64,000 bases of DNA, from NCBI RefSeq assembly GCF_003148825.1, contig NZ_QGGZ01000002.1:186001-250000 (forward strand), read 5' to 3'. The DNA is from Streptomyces sp. CG 926 (lineage in GTDB: Bacteria > Actinomycetota > Actinomycetes > Streptomycetales > Streptomycetaceae). Made by a program: the position numbers and the translations under genes. Shown here piece by piece: positions 25,192 through 34,513 of the stretch (positions are counted from its first letter, which is position 1; each line of letters opens with the position of its first letter). The notes beneath the pieces are model-generated. The model did not search any database. It was not told the origin of the DNA and saw nothing but the letters and a program-made list of their open reading frames with translations.

Positions 25192-25211
25192 GTTAGTCAG
25201 CAATAACTAAC
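25192..25211 (+). promoter_or_regulatory. TetR operator upstream of the DHA2 exporter
   Basis: GTTAGT-N8-ACTAAC, the same arms and spacing as at 24547-24566, lies 20 bases before the exporter start codon. Confidence 0.75.
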
Positions 25212-25231
25212 AAAAGCCGCAGGGGGAAATC

Positions 25232-26680
25232 GTGAACACACCCGACACCGACACCAAGCTCCGCGGCCCCGCCGTCTGGGCCCTGGTACTCACCGGCGTG
25301 GCCAGCTTCATGGCCGCGCTCGACAACCTGGTCGTCACCACCGCCCTTCCCGCCATCCGGGCGGACCTCGGCGGCAAGCTGGAGGACCTGGAATGGACGG
25401 TGAACGCGTACACGCTCACCTTCGCCGTCCTCCTCATGTTCGGTGCCGCCCTCGGGGACCGCTTCGGTCGACGCCGGCTGTTCATCGTGGGCCTCGCGAT
25501 CTTCACCGGCGCCTCCGCCGCGGCCGCCCTCTCGTCCGGCATCGACGCCCTCATCGCCGCCCGCGCCGTCCAGGGCGTCGGCGCGGCGATCATGATGCCG
25601 CTCACCCTCACCCTGCTGACCGCCGCCGTGCCGGCCGCCCGCCGCGGCATGGCCCTCGGGATCTACGGCGCCGTCACCGGCCTCGCCGTCGCCAGCGGCC
25701 CCCTCATCGGCGGCAGCCTCACCGAGCACATCTCCTGGCAGTGGATCTTCTGGCTCAACGTGCCGATAGGCCTCGCCCTGATCCCGCTCGCCCGGCTCCG
25801 TCTCGCCGAGTCCACCGCCCCCGACGCGCGCCTCGACATCCCCGGCACCCTGCTCATCAGCGGTGGCCTCTTCGGCATCGTCTACGCCCTGGTCAACGCC
25901 AACTCCGAGGGCTGGACCAGCGCCACCGTCCTGACCGGCCTGATCGTCGGCGCCGCCCTCGTCGGCGGCTTCATCCACCACGGCTTCAACAACGCCAACC
26001 CCATGCTCCCCATGCGGCTCTTCCGTGACCGCGGCTTCCTCGGGATCAACCTCGCCAGCCTGCTGATGTTCCTCGGCATGTTCGGCTCGATCTTCCTGCT
26101 CAGCCAGTTCCTCCAGGGCGTCGCCGGCTACTCGCCCACCGAGGCCGGCCTGCGCATGCTCCCCTGGACCGGAATGCCGATGATCGTCGCCCCGCTGGCC
26201 GGGATCCTCTCCGACCGCATCGGCGGCCGCCCCGTCGTCGCCGCCGGGCTGGCCTTCCAGGCCCTCGGCCTCGGCTGGTTCGCCGCGATCCTGAGCGCGG
26301 ACGTCTCCTACGCGGCCCAGCTCCCGCCGCTGATCCTCAGCGGGATCGGTATGGCCCTCTACTTCGCCCCCGCCGCCAACGTCCTGATGTCCACCGTCGC
26401 CCCGGCCGACCAGGGCAAGGCCTCCGGCACCAACAACGCCCTGCGCGAGGTCGGCGGAGCCCTCGGCGTCGCGGTCCTGGCCTCGGTCTTCTCCGCCCAG
26501 GGCGGCTACGAATCCCCGCAGGCCTTCACCGACGGCACCGTCCCCGCCCTGTGGATCGGCGCCGGCGCGGTCGCCCTCGCCGCCGGACTGGCCCTGCTGG
26601 TGCCCCGTAAGGCCAAGGCCGACCGGGCCCCCGCCGACCGGAGTGTCACGGTCCCCGAGAAGGTCCCGGCCGCGGGCTGA
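25232..26680 (+). CDS. DHA2-family MFS drug exporter (EmrB/QacA type)
   Basis: 482 residues with about 14 membrane helices. Motif C-like and motif A regions are visible ('MAALDNLVVTTALPAI', 'GAALGDRFGRRRLFIVG', 'RAVQGVGAAIMMPLTL'), all characteristic of proton-coupled DHA2 multidrug pumps. GTG 25232 follows AGGGGGAAA. It probably exports a toxic compound sensed by the adjacent TetR protein. Confidence 0.93.
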   Translation: MNTPDTDTKLRGPAVWALVLTGVASFMAALDNLVVTTALPAIRADLGGKLEDLEWTVNAYTLTFAVLLMFGAALGDRFGRRRLFIVGLAIFTGASAAAALSSGIDALIAARAVQGVGAAIMMPLTLTLLTAAVPAARRGMALGIYGAVTGLAVASGPLIGGSLTEHISWQWIFWLNVPIGLALIPLARLRLAESTAPDARLDIPGTLLISGGLFGIVYALVNANSEGWTSATVLTGLIVGAALVGGFIHHGFNNANPMLPMRLFRDRGFLGINLASLLMFLGMFGSIFLLSQFLQGVAGYSPTEAGLRMLPWTGMPMIVAPLAGILSDRIGGRPVVAAGLAFQALGLGWFAAILSADVSYAAQLPPLILSGIGMALYFAPAANVLMSTVAPADQGKASGTNNALREVGGALGVAVLASVFSAQGGYESPQAFTDGTVPALWIGAGAVALAAGLALLVPRKAKADRAPADRSVTVPEKVPAAG

Positions 26681-26769
26681 CCCGCCGACGGACCGGTCCG
26701 TACGCCGGCCCGTCCACCAGCTCGTCCACCACCCCGTACACCCCGCCTCGCAGCCAAGGAGTGCCCGCC

Positions 26770-27168
26770 GTGCCCGACATCCCCTGGTCCACGCCCACCC
26801 AGGCCGCCCCCGACGCCGAGGTCTACGTCATGGCCTCCCGCTTCGAGACCGCCACGCTCACCGGCGCCGTCAGGTTCTTCCTCAAGGCGCCCGGCATCAT
26901 CCTCCAGATACGCAAGGCCCCCGGTGCCCACGGCGTCGCGCTGCGCGCCCGCGTCTTCAGCCGGACCTTCCTCACCCTCTCCGCGTGGGAGGACCGGGAC
27001 GCGCTCTACCGCTTCGCCCGCAGCGAGCCCCACCGCACCAGCTCCCGCGCAGCCAGCGCGTACATGAAGGAATCGGCCTTCACCTACTGGACCGTGCCGG
27101 CCCGCGAGCTCCCCCTCACCTGGGCCGAAGCCGAACGGCGCCTCGCCGAACAGAACACGAGCCGCTGA
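26770..27168 (+). CDS. DUF3291/ABM-like (dimeric α+β barrel) protein
   Basis: 132 residues. The pattern fits the ferredoxin-like monooxygenase-type barrel: 'EVYVMASRFETATLTGAV' strand-helix start, 'FLTLSAWEDRDALYRFARS' and 'AFTYWTVPARELPLTW'. DUF3291-like proteins are small and often near detoxification genes; catalysis is unproven. GTG 26770 is eight bases after AAGGAG. It lies 89 bases after the exporter and may be its co-transcribed detoxification partner. Confidence 0.7.
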   Translation: MPDIPWSTPTQAAPDAEVYVMASRFETATLTGAVRFFLKAPGIILQIRKAPGAHGVALRARVFSRTFLTLSAWEDRDALYRFARSEPHRTSSRAASAYMKESAFTYWTVPARELPLTWAEAERRLAEQNTSR

Positions 27169-27195
27169 CCCGCCCGGCAGGGGGGACGAGTGAGG

Positions 27196-27236
27196 ACGGT
27201 CCGTGGCCCCGCAGGGATGCGAGGGGCACGGACCGT
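27196..27236 (+). promoter_or_regulatory. Inverted repeat before murB
   Basis: About 14 bp of dyad symmetry (ACGGTCCGTG…CACGGACCGT with inner CCCC/GGGG) ends 12 bases before the murB GTG and overlaps a TACTCT −10-like box. It is either the terminator of the preceding gene or an operator for murB. Confidence 0.5.
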
Positions 27237-27248
27237 ACTCTTGTCCAC

Positions 27249-28304
27249 GTGCAGGAACTCCACGATGCCCCCCTCGCCCCGCTGACCACCTTCCGTCTCG
27301 GTGGTCCCGCCGCCCGCCTGGTCACCGCGACCACCGACGCCGAGGTCGTCGCCACCGTGCGCGCCGCGGACGAGAGCGGCACCCCGCTCCTGGTCATCGG
27401 GGGCGGCAGCAACCTGGTCATCGGCGACCGGGGCTTCGACGGCACCGCCCTGCGCATCGCGACCACCGGCTTCACCCTCGACGGCACCACCCTGGAGCTC
27501 GCCGCGGGCGAGAACTGGAGCGACGCCGTCGCCCGTACCGTCGATGCCGGCCTCGCCGGGATCGAGTGCCTCGCCGGGATCCCCGGCTCGGCCGGCGCCA
27601 CCCCGATCCAGAACGTCGGTGCGTACGGCCAGGAGGTCTGCGACACCATCACCGAGGTCGTCGCCTACGACCGCACCACCGGCGAAACGGTCACTCTGAG
27701 CGCCGCCGAATGCGCCTTCCGGTACCGCAACAGCACCTTCAAGGACCAGCCCGACCGCTACGTCGTCCTACGCGTGCGCTTCGCCCTGGAGGACGCGGGC
27801 GGCCTGTCCGCGCCGATCAAGTACCCCGAGACCGCCCGCGCCCTCGGCGTCGAGGCCGGCGACCGGGTCCCGGCCACCACCGCCCGCGAGACGGTGCTGC
27901 GGCTGCGCGCCGGCAAGGGCATGGTCCTCGACCCCACCGACCACGACACCTGGTCGGCCGGTTCCTTCTTCCACAACCCGATCCTGACCGACGAGGCCTA
28001 CGCCGCCTTCCTCGCCCGCGCCCAGGACCGCCTCGGCCCCGACACCGCCCCGCCCGCGTACCCCGCCGGCGACGGCCGTACGAAGACCAGCGCGGCCTGG
28101 CTGATCGACAAGGCCGGTTTCACCAAGGGCTACGGCACCGGCCCGGCGCGCATCTCCACCAAGCACACCCTCGCCCTCACCAACCGCGGCGAGGCCACCA
28201 CCGAGGATCTCCTCACCCTGGCCCGCGAGGTCGTCGCGGGCGTCCACGCGGCCTTCGGCGTCACCTTGGTCAACGAACCGGTGACGGTCGGCGTCAGCAT
28301 CTGA
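27249..28304 (+). CDS. murB: UDP-N-acetylenolpyruvoylglucosamine reductase
   Basis: 351 residues. Makes UDP-N-acetylmuramate for peptidoglycan using NADPH and FAD. FAD-binding motifs 'VIGGGSNLVIGDRGFDG' and 'GIPGSAGATPIQNVGAYGQE' are present, with 'YRNSTFK' (catalytic arginine area) and 'WSAGSFFHNP' carrying the proton-donor serine. The length suits the type without large deletions. GTG 27249 has no ribosome binding site and lies just after a −10-like box, so it may be leaderless. Confidence 0.96.
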   Translation: MQELHDAPLAPLTTFRLGGPAARLVTATTDAEVVATVRAADESGTPLLVIGGGSNLVIGDRGFDGTALRIATTGFTLDGTTLELAAGENWSDAVARTVDAGLAGIECLAGIPGSAGATPIQNVGAYGQEVCDTITEVVAYDRTTGETVTLSAAECAFRYRNSTFKDQPDRYVVLRVRFALEDAGGLSAPIKYPETARALGVEAGDRVPATTARETVLRLRAGKGMVLDPTDHDTWSAGSFFHNPILTDEAYAAFLARAQDRLGPDTAPPAYPAGDGRTKTSAAWLIDKAGFTKGYGTGPARISTKHTLALTNRGEATTEDLLTLAREVVAGVHAAFGVTLVNEPVTVGVSI

Positions 28305-28320
28305 GGAGCCCCGGCCGCCC

Positions 28321-28737
28321 ATGCTCTGTCCCCTGCACGGGGCCGGTACGGACCCCACCCGTCTCGTGGGGCGCACGCTCAGCCGAGTCGTGGCGTCCTG
28401 GCACATCAGTGACGGCGAACGTTCCGAGGCGCCCCTCGACGTCTGGCTGATCGACAGCATCGGCGACACCATCAGGATCACCACCGGATCCGACCAGTGC
28501 CTCATCGTCGAGTCCGCCACCCCGCACGCCGCGTACGACATGGGGGAGTGGGGCCGCATCGAGGTCGGTGAGGACCTCGGCGACCACCCCTTCCTACGAC
28601 ACGTCGGCGAGACCGTCGCCTCGGTCGCCGAGTTCGCCCTGCCCGAGCAGGGCCGCACCCACCTGGAGATCGGCTTCCTGGACGGCGGGCGGGTACGCGC
28701 CGACTGCTACGAGGGGGACCTGCGGCTCACCCGGTGA
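28321..28737 (+). CDS. Conserved hypothetical protein downstream of murB
   Basis: 138 residues, soluble, β-rich by eye ('LDVWLIDSIGDTIRITTGSD', 'FALPEQGRTHLEIGFLDGG'). I do not recognise the family. It follows murB by 16 bases with GGAG in between, so it is probably co-transcribed. Its end overlaps that of the convergent adenosine deaminase gene by 11 bases. Codon third positions support a real gene. Confidence 0.7.
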   Translation: MLCPLHGAGTDPTRLVGRTLSRVVASWHISDGERSEAPLDVWLIDSIGDTIRITTGSDQCLIVESATPHAAYDMGEWGRIEVGEDLGDHPFLRHVGETVASVAEFALPEQGRTHLEIGFLDGGRVRADCYEGDLRLTR

Positions 28738-29746
28738 GCCAGTGGTCGATCCCCGCCAGCAGCTTGGCCTGTACCTCGTCGGGCGCCGCGCTGCCGCGTA
28801 CCGACTGACGGGCCAGCTCGGCGAGCTCCGCGTCCGTGAAGGCGTGGTGGCGGCGGGCGATCTCGTACTGGGCCGCGAGCCGGGACCCGAAGAGCAGCGG
28901 GTCGTCCGCGCCCAGCGCCATGGGCACCCCGGCCTCGAAGAGCGTGCGCAGCGGGACGTCCTCGGGCCGCTCGTAGACCCCGAGGGCGACGTTGGAGGCG
29001 GGGCAGACCTCGCAGGTGATCTGCCGGTCGGCGAGCCGCTTGAGCAGCCGGGGGTCCTCGGCGGCCCGCACTCCGTGGCCGATGCGGGAGGCGTGCAGGT
29101 CGTCGAGGCAGTCGCGTACGGAGGACGGGCCGGTGAGCTCGCCGCCGTGCGGGGCGGCGAGGAGGCCGCCCTCGCGGGCGATCGCGAAGGCCCGGTCGAA
29201 GTCGCGGGCCATGCCGCGGCGCTCGTCGTTGGAGAGGCCGAAGCCGACGATGCCGCGGTCGGCGTAACGGACGGCGAGGCGGGCGAGGGTCCGGGCGTCG
29301 AGGGGGTGCTTCATGCGGTTGGCGGCGATGAGGACCCGCATGCCGAGGCCGGTCTCGCGGGAGGCCGCGTCCACGGCGTCCAGGATGATCTCGACGGCCG
29401 GGATCATTCCGCCGAGCAGGGGGGCGTAGGAGGTGGGATCCACCTGGATCTCCAGCCAGCCGCTGCCGTCCCGTACGTCCTCCTCGGCGGCCTCGCGGAC
29501 CAGCCGCCGGATGTCGTCGGGCTCGCGCAGGCAGGAGCGGGCGGCGTCGTAGAGCCGCTGGAAGCGGAACCAGCCCCGCTCGTCGGTGGCGCGGAGCTTG
29601 GGGGGTTCGCCGGCGGTGAGGGCGTCCGGGAGCCGGACGCCGTACTTGTCGGCGAGCTCCAGCAGGGTCGACGGCCGCATCGACCCGGTGAAGTGCAGGT
29701 GGAGGTGGGCCTTGGGCAGAAGCGTGAGATCGCGTGCGTGCTCCAT
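28727..29746 (-). CDS. add: Adenosine deaminase
   Basis: 339 residues. Deaminates adenosine or deoxyadenosine in purine salvage. All metal and catalytic motifs are present: 'KAHLHLHFTGSM' (HxH), 'APHGGELTG' (His and catalytic Glu), 'RIGHGVRA' and 'MALGADDPLLF' (Asp-Asp). ATG 29746 is used. It is a full-length enzyme on the strand opposite murB. Confidence 0.95.
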   Translation of the reverse strand: MEHARDLTLLPKAHLHLHFTGSMRPSTLLELADKYGVRLPDALTAGEPPKLRATDERGWFRFQRLYDAARSCLREPDDIRRLVREAAEEDVRDGSGWLEIQVDPTSYAPLLGGMIPAVEIILDAVDAASRETGLGMRVLIAANRMKHPLDARTLARLAVRYADRGIVGFGLSNDERRGMARDFDRAFAIAREGGLLAAPHGGELTGPSSVRDCLDDLHASRIGHGVRAAEDPRLLKRLADRQITCEVCPASNVALGVYERPEDVPLRTLFEAGVPMALGADDPLLFGSRLAAQYEIARRHHAFTDAELAELARQSVRGSAAPDEVQAKLLAGIDHWLTG

Positions 29747-29870
29747 CTGGTGATCCTGCCGTACCGCTGCGCTCGGCGGGAGGGGGTTTTACCGATCGGG
29801 GGCTTGCGCGAACGCGTGAGCGGGGGCGGATCCGCTGCGCGGGGCCTTCCGGGCGCCGCCCGGACCCGCG

Positions 29871-29989
29871 CCTCAATCGCCGGCGGGGCTGAAGGATCGC
29901 CTCAAACGCCGGCGGGGCTGAGAGAGGCGGCGGGGCTGAGAGAGGCAGGCTGGGAGAACCGGCGGGGCTGGGAGAGCCTGCGGGGCTGG
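29871..29989. repeat. GC-rich short intergenic repeats (GGCGGGGCTG)
   Basis: Five copies of (C/G)GCGGGGCTG with variable spacers occur in the add-aspC gap. Similar 'CGCCGGCGGGGCTG' repeats are very common between Streptomyces genes. The rest of the 306-base gap holds only the aspC terminator. Confidence 0.7.
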
Positions 29990-29993
29990 AAAA

Positions 29994-30025
29994 AGCGGCG
30001 TCTCCCCGTACGGGGAGACGCCGCT
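29994..30025 (-). terminator. Rho-independent terminator of aspC
   Basis: A perfect 14-bp stem around loop GTAC. On the minus strand it is followed by five T, which directs it to aspC. Confidence 0.88.
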
Positions 30026-30052
30026 CAGGTCGTGCCGCCGGCCGCGTCAGGC

Positions 30053-31279
30053 CTAGGCCTTGGCCTCGGCCAAGAGCTTCTGGATGCGGGACACGCCCTC
30101 CACCAGGTCCTCGTCGCCCAGGGCGTATGACAGGCGCAGGTAGCCGGGGGTGCCGAAGGCCTCGCCCGGGACGACCGCGACCTCGACCTCGTCCAGGATC
30201 AGGGCGGCGAGCTCGACGGAGCTCTGCGGGCGCTTGCCACGGATCTCCTTGCCGAGGAGCTCCTTGACCGACGGGTAGGCGTAGAACGCGCCCTCGGGGG
30301 TCGGGCAGAAGACGCCGTCGATCTCGTTGAGCATCTTCACCATCGTCTGGCGACGGCGGTCGAAGGCCTTGCGCATCTCCGCGACCGCGTCGAGGTTGCC
30401 CGAGACGGCGGCCAGCGCGGCGACCTGGGCCACGTTGGAGACGTTCGAGGTGGCGTGCGACTGCAGGTTGGTCGCCGCCTTGATGACGTCCTGCGGGGCG
30501 ATGACCCAGCCCACGCGCCAGCCCGTCATGGCGTACGTCTTGGCGACGCCGTTGACGATGATGCACTTGTCGCGCAGGGCCGGGACCAGGACCGGCAGGG
30601 AGGTGAACTTCGCCTCGCCGTAGACCAGGTGCTCGTAGATCTCGTCCGTCAGCACCCACAGGCCGTGCTCGGCGGCCCACTCGCCGATCGCCTTCGCGTC
30701 GGCCTCGCTGTAGACCGAGCCGGTCGGGTTGGAGGGGGAGACGAACAGGAGGACCTTGGTGCGCTCGGTGCGCGCGGCCTCCAGCTGCTCGACGGAGACG
30801 CGGTAGCCGGTGGTCTCGTCGGCGACGACCTCGACCGGGACGCCGCCGGCGAGACGGATGGACTCCGGGTAGGTGGTCCAGTACGGAGCCGGGACGATGA
30901 CCTCGTCACCCGGGTCCAGGATGGCCGCGAAGGCCTCGTAGATCGCCTGCTTGCCACCGTTGGTCACGAGGACCTGCGCGGCCTCGATCTCGTAGCCGGA
31001 GTCGCGCAGCGTCTTGGCGGCGATCGCGGCCTTGAGCTCGGGCAGACCGCCTGCCGGCGTGTAGCGGTGGTACTTGGGGTTGCGGCAGGCCTCGACCGCC
31101 GCCTCGACGATGTAGTCCGGGGTCGGGAAGTCGGGCTCGCCCGCGCCGAAGCCGATCACCGGGCGCCCGGCGGCCTTGAGGGCCTTGGCCTTGGCGTCCA
31201 CGGCGAGGGTGGCGGACTCGGAAATGGCGCCGATACGGGCGGACACCCGGCGCTCGGAGGAAGGCGTTGCAGAGGTCAT
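30053..31279 (-). CDS. aspC: Aspartate aminotransferase (PLP, fold type I)
   Basis: 408 residues. Exchanges amino groups between aspartate and 2-oxoglutarate. The PLP lysine K247 lies in '[16 protein letters not shown]', with 'SPSNPTG' (~181-187) and '[10 protein letters not shown]' (D212, Y215) around the cofactor. The sequence fits the Iγ/Ib bacterial AspAT subgroup. ATG 31279 is chosen; upstream frame is open to 31330 but unneeded. Its place beside tRNA-Trp and secE is the usual Streptomyces order. Confidence 0.93.
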   Translation of the reverse strand: MTSATPSSERRVSARIGAISESATLAVDAKAKALKAAGRPVIGFGAGEPDFPTPDYIVEAAVEACRNPKYHRYTPAGGLPELKAAIAAKTLRDSGYEIEAAQVLVTNGGKQAIYEAFAAILDPGDEVIVPAPYWTTYPESIRLAGGVPVEVVADETTGYRVSVEQLEAARTERTKVLLFVSPSNPTGSVYSEADAKAIGEWAAEHGLWVLTDEIYEHLVYGEAKFTSLPVLVPALRDKCIIVNGVAKTYAMTGWRVGWVIAPQDVIKAATNLQSHATSNVSNVAQVAALAAVSGNLDAVAEMRKAFDRRRQTMVKMLNEIDGVFCPTPEGAFYAYPSVKELLGKEIRGKRPQSSVELAALILDEVEVAVVPGEAFGTPGYLRLSYALGDEDLVEGVSRIQKLLAEAKA

Positions 31280-31472
31280 GCGAGCAATCGTCCCAGACGG
31301 CAAAGAAGCGCCGCACACCGTTTCAGTCAACGGACCGACGCATGTCAGATCGGGTGCTGTTCGACGTCACGTCCCGGTTCACGTACACTCACCTGTCGTT
31401 GGACCTCACCAGCCGCTGCAGAGCGCGAGCACTCCGTGCACTCGCTCGGATGCGGTAGGTTGGGGGACGCAA

Positions 31473-31545
31473 AGGGTCGTAGCTCAATTGGTAGAGCACT
31501 GGTCTCCAAAACCAGCGGTTGGGGGTTCGAGTCCCTCCGGCCCTG
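31473..31545 (+). tRNA. tRNA-Trp (CCA)
   Basis: 73 bases with acceptor stem AGGGTCG/CGGCCCT, anticodon loop CTCCAAA (CCA) and T loop TTCGAGT. Discriminator G, no encoded CCA. Confidence 0.97.
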
Positions 31546-31651
31546 CTCCACACTCCGTCTCGGACGTGTGTGCGCAGGTACGTACTTAGATGCAACGCCG
31601 TGCGGCGCAACCGGGCGCGGTACGGCCACGACCCGGATTCAGGTGAGAGAC

Positions 31652-31933
31652 GTGACGGACGCCCTGGGCTCCATCGACATGCCTGACGCCGAGGACGAGA
31701 CGCGCGAGAAGAAGGCCCGCAAGGGCGGCAAGCGCGGCAAGAAGGGCCCTCTGGGTCGACTCGCGCTTTTCTACCGCCAGATCGTCGCGGAACTCCGCAA
31801 GGTTGTCTGGCCCACTCGCAACCAGCTCACGACGTACACCACCGTGGTGATTGTCTTCGTGGTCATCATGATCGGTCTGGTGACCGTGATTGACTTTGGG
31901 TTCGAAAAAGCCATCAAGTTCGTCTTCGGCTGA
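31652..31933 (+). CDS. secE: Preprotein translocase subunit SecE
   Basis: 93 residues. Small membrane subunit of the SecYEG channel. The N-terminal ~35 residues are Lys/Arg-rich, then the conserved '[20 protein letters not shown]' amphipathic helix precedes one membrane helix ('[15 protein letters not shown]'). GTG 31652 follows AGGTGAGAG. It stands directly before nusG, as in most bacteria. Confidence 0.96.
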   Translation: MTDALGSIDMPDAEDETREKKARKGGKRGKKGPLGRLALFYRQIVAELRKVVWPTRNQLTTYTTVVIVFVVIMIGLVTVIDFGFEKAIKFVFG

Positions 31934-32016
31934 TCCCCGCGGAGGGCGGCGCCTTGATGGTGTCGCCCGTTTTCGCATGTTCCACCACCTTTTGTATCCA
32001 GGAAGAAGCAGCCACC

Positions 32017-32916
32017 GTGTCTGACCCGAACCTGAACGCGAGCCACGACTCCGTCGAGTCCGTCGAGGACGAGCTCGACATCGTCGAGGCGGCAGACGCT
32101 GTGGACCCCGACGAGGCCGAGCTCGCCGACGCCGAGGCGGGTGCCGCGGCCGAGGAAGCCGCGCTGCACGTCGAGTCCGACGAGGACGAGGACGCGGCTG
32201 ACGCCGAGGTCGACGCCGAGGTCGAAGAGGCTGCTGACGACGTCGAGGCCGACGAGGAAGAGGCCGAGGAGGCCGCTCCGGCCGAGCCCGCCGAGCCCGT
32301 CGACCCCATCCAGGCCCTGCGCGAGGAGCTGCGTCTGCTCCCCGGCGAGTGGTACGTGATCCACACCTACGCCGGCTACGAGAAGCGCGTGAAGGCCAAC
32401 CTGGAGCAGCGCGCCGTCTCGCTGAACGTCGAGGAGTTCATCTACCAGGCCGAGGTGCCCGAGGAAGAGATCGTCCAGATCAAGAACGGCGAGCGCAAGA
32501 ACGTCCGGCAGAACAAGCTGCCCGGCTACGTTCTCGTCCGCATGGATCTGACGAACGAGTCCTGGGGCGTCGTCCGCAACACACCTGGCGTCACCGGCTT
32601 CGTCGGCAACGCGTACGACCCGTACCCGCTGACCCTGGACGAGATCGTCAAGATGCTCGCCCCGGAGGCGCAGGAGAAGGCCGCCAAGGCCGCCGCGGAA
32701 GAGGCCGGTCTGCCCGCGCCCGCCGTCAAGCGCACCATCGAGGTCCTGGACTTCGAGGTCGGCGACTCGGTCACCGTCACCGACGGCCCGTTCGCGACGC
32801 TGCAGGCGACCATCAACGAGATCAACCCCGACTCGAAGAAGGTCAAGGGCCTCGTCGAGATCTTCGGCCGCGAGACCCCGGTCGAGCTCAGCTTCGACCA
32901 GATCCAGAAGAACTGA
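32017..32916 (+). CDS. nusG: Transcription termination/antitermination factor NusG
   Basis: 299 residues. The first ~100 are an acidic, Glu/Asp/Ala-rich extension typical of streptomycetes. The NGN domain follows ('[18 protein letters not shown]', '[10 protein letters not shown]') and the KOW domain ends the protein ('[15 protein letters not shown]'). It binds RNA polymerase's clamp and couples it to ribosomes or Rho. GTG 32017 sits behind GGAAGAAG. A terminator follows it, so rplK has its own promoter. Confidence 0.96.
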   Translation: MSDPNLNASHDSVESVEDELDIVEAADAVDPDEAELADAEAGAAAEEAALHVESDEDEDAADAEVDAEVEEAADDVEADEEEAEEAAPAEPAEPVDPIQALREELRLLPGEWYVIHTYAGYEKRVKANLEQRAVSLNVEEFIYQAEVPEEEIVQIKNGERKNVRQNKLPGYVLVRMDLTNESWGVVRNTPGVTGFVGNAYDPYPLTLDEIVKMLAPEAQEKAAKAAAEEAGLPAPAVKRTIEVLDFEVGDSVTVTDGPFATLQATINEINPDSKKVKGLVEIFGRETPVELSFDQIQKN

Positions 32917-32940
32917 TCTTCTGAGCGACAGCTTCCGGAC

Positions 32941-32985
32941 AGGTCAGATCGCCCCGTGAAGGGCGGTCTGACCTGCTCGGTTTTT
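32941..32985 (+). terminator. Rho-independent terminator of secE-nusG
   Basis: AGGTCAGATCGCCC pairs with GGGCGGTCTGACCT around CGTGAA, followed by GCTCGG and five T. Confidence 0.9.
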
Positions 32986-32988
32986 AGC

Positions 32989-33051
32989 CCCGCACCGATA
33001 CCCGTTATCGTGGTGCGGTATGCCTCCATCCGGATGACCGGATGGGCGGCT
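32989..33051 (+). ncRNA. rplK leader hairpins (candidate L1-binding autoregulatory region)
   Basis: Two stems lie between the nusG terminator and rplK: CCGCACC…GGTGCGG with an inner GATA/TATC pairing, and CATCCGG-ATGA-CCGGATG. The L11-L1 operon is autoregulated by L1 at its leader in other bacteria. Assigning that function here is inference. Confidence 0.4.
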
Positions 33052-33081
33052 GAAAACTCTCACTAGGACCCGGAGAGAGCA

Positions 33082-33516
33082 ATGCCTCCCAAGAAGAAGA
33101 AGGTCACGGGGCTTATCAAGCTCCAGATCAAGGCCGGTGCGGCCAACCCGGCTCCGCCGGTCGGCCCCGCGCTCGGTCAGCACGGCGTCAACATCATGGA
33201 GTTCTGCAAGGCCTACAACGCCGCGACCGAGTCGCAGCGTGGCATGGTCGTGCCGGTGGAGATCACGGTCTACGACGACCGTTCCTTCACCTTCATCACC
33301 AAGACTCCGCCGGCCGCGCGCCTCATCCTGAAGCACGCGGGCATCGAGAAGGGCTCCGGCGAGCCCCACAAGACCAAGGTCGCCAAGCTCACGGCTGCCC
33401 AGGTCAAGGAGATCGCCGAGCTGAAGATGCCCGACCTGAACGCCAACGACATCGACGCCGCCGTCAAGATCATTGCCGGCACCGCGCGTTCGATGGGCGT
33501 CACCGTCGAAGGCTGA
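33082..33516 (+). CDS. rplK: 50S ribosomal protein L11
   Basis: 144 residues, full length. '[20 protein letters not shown]' is the N-terminal domain that binds thiostrepton and the stringent factor site, and '[10 protein letters not shown]' leads into the rRNA-binding C-terminal domain. It forms the GTPase-associated centre and is needed for RelA activation. ATG 33082 follows GGAGAGAG. It pairs with rplA. Confidence 0.98.
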
Positions 33517-33603
33517 TCCAGCCACCCCAGCACCATCAGTGGTAGGACCAAGCGCTGGTCCGCACCACGACTCCATGCCTGAAGCCGAAATACAGGAGCA
33601 GAA

Positions 33604-34332
33604 GTGAAGCGCAGCAAGACTCTCCGCGCTGCGGACGCCAAGGTCGACCGGGACAAGCTCTACGCCCCGCTCGAGGCCGTCCGTCTCGCCAAGGAGACCT
33701 CCACGACCAAGTTCGACGCCACCGTCGAGGTCGCCTTCCGCCTGGGTGTCGACCCGCGCAAGGCCGACCAGATGGTCCGCGGCACCGTGAACCTCCCGCA
33801 CGGCACCGGCAAGACCGCCCGGGTCCTGGTCTTCGCGACCGGTGACCGTGCCGCGGCCGCGGAAGCCGCCGGCGCCGACATCGTCGGCGACGACGAGCTG
33901 ATCAACGAGATCGCCAAGGGCAACCGCCTGAACGAGTTCGACGCCGTTGTGGCCACCCCGGACCTCATGGGCAAGGTCGGCCGCCTCGGCCGCGTGCTCG
34001 GTCCCCGTGGCCTGATGCCGAACCCGAAGACCGGCACCGTCACGATGGACGTCGCGAAGGCTGTCACCGAGATCAAGGGTGGCAAGATCGAGTTCCGCGT
34101 CGACAAGCACTCGAACCTGCACTTCATCATCGGCAAGGTCTCCTTCTCCGATGAGCAGCTGGTCGAGAACTACGGCGCGGCCCTGGACGAGATCCTGCGT
34201 CTGAAGCCGTCCGCCGCGAAGGGCCGCTACGTCAAGAAGGCCGCCCTCAGCACCACGATGGGCCCCGGCATCCAGCTGGACTCGAACCGCACCCGGAACC
34301 TCCTCGTCGAGGAAGACCCGGCTGCTGTCTGA
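33604..34332 (+). CDS. rplA: 50S ribosomal protein L1
   Basis: 242 residues. L1 stalk protein that helps release deacylated tRNA. Signature '[20 protein letters not shown]' and '[18 protein letters not shown]' are present. GTG 33604 follows AGGAG. In many bacteria L1 also represses its own operon by binding the leader mRNA. Confidence 0.98.
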   Translation: MKRSKTLRAADAKVDRDKLYAPLEAVRLAKETSTTKFDATVEVAFRLGVDPRKADQMVRGTVNLPHGTGKTARVLVFATGDRAAAAEAAGADIVGDDELINEIAKGNRLNEFDAVVATPDLMGKVGRLGRVLGPRGLMPNPKTGTVTMDVAKAVTEIKGGKIEFRVDKHSNLHFIIGKVSFSDEQLVENYGAALDEILRLKPSAAKGRYVKKAALSTTMGPGIQLDSNRTRNLLVEEDPAAV

Positions 34333-34356
34333 GCCTGACGGCTCACCGAGTGGCCC

Positions 34357-34399
34357 AGCGGGCCCCTCGCCCCCTTCACAGGGTGGCGGGGGGCCCGCT
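34357..34399 (+). terminator. Terminator after rplA
   Basis: AGCGGGCCCC pairs with GGGGCCCGCT, with extra GC pairing inside. Confidence 0.75.
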
Positions 34400-34513
34400 T
34401 CCGTGTTCCGGGCCACACATCCCCCGAGCAGGGCTTAATCGGGGCGCGATCCGGCAGAGGGGGAACGTAGGGTCGGCTCGAACAAGCGATTGACCAAGGG
34501 GTGGGGGAAGCGC

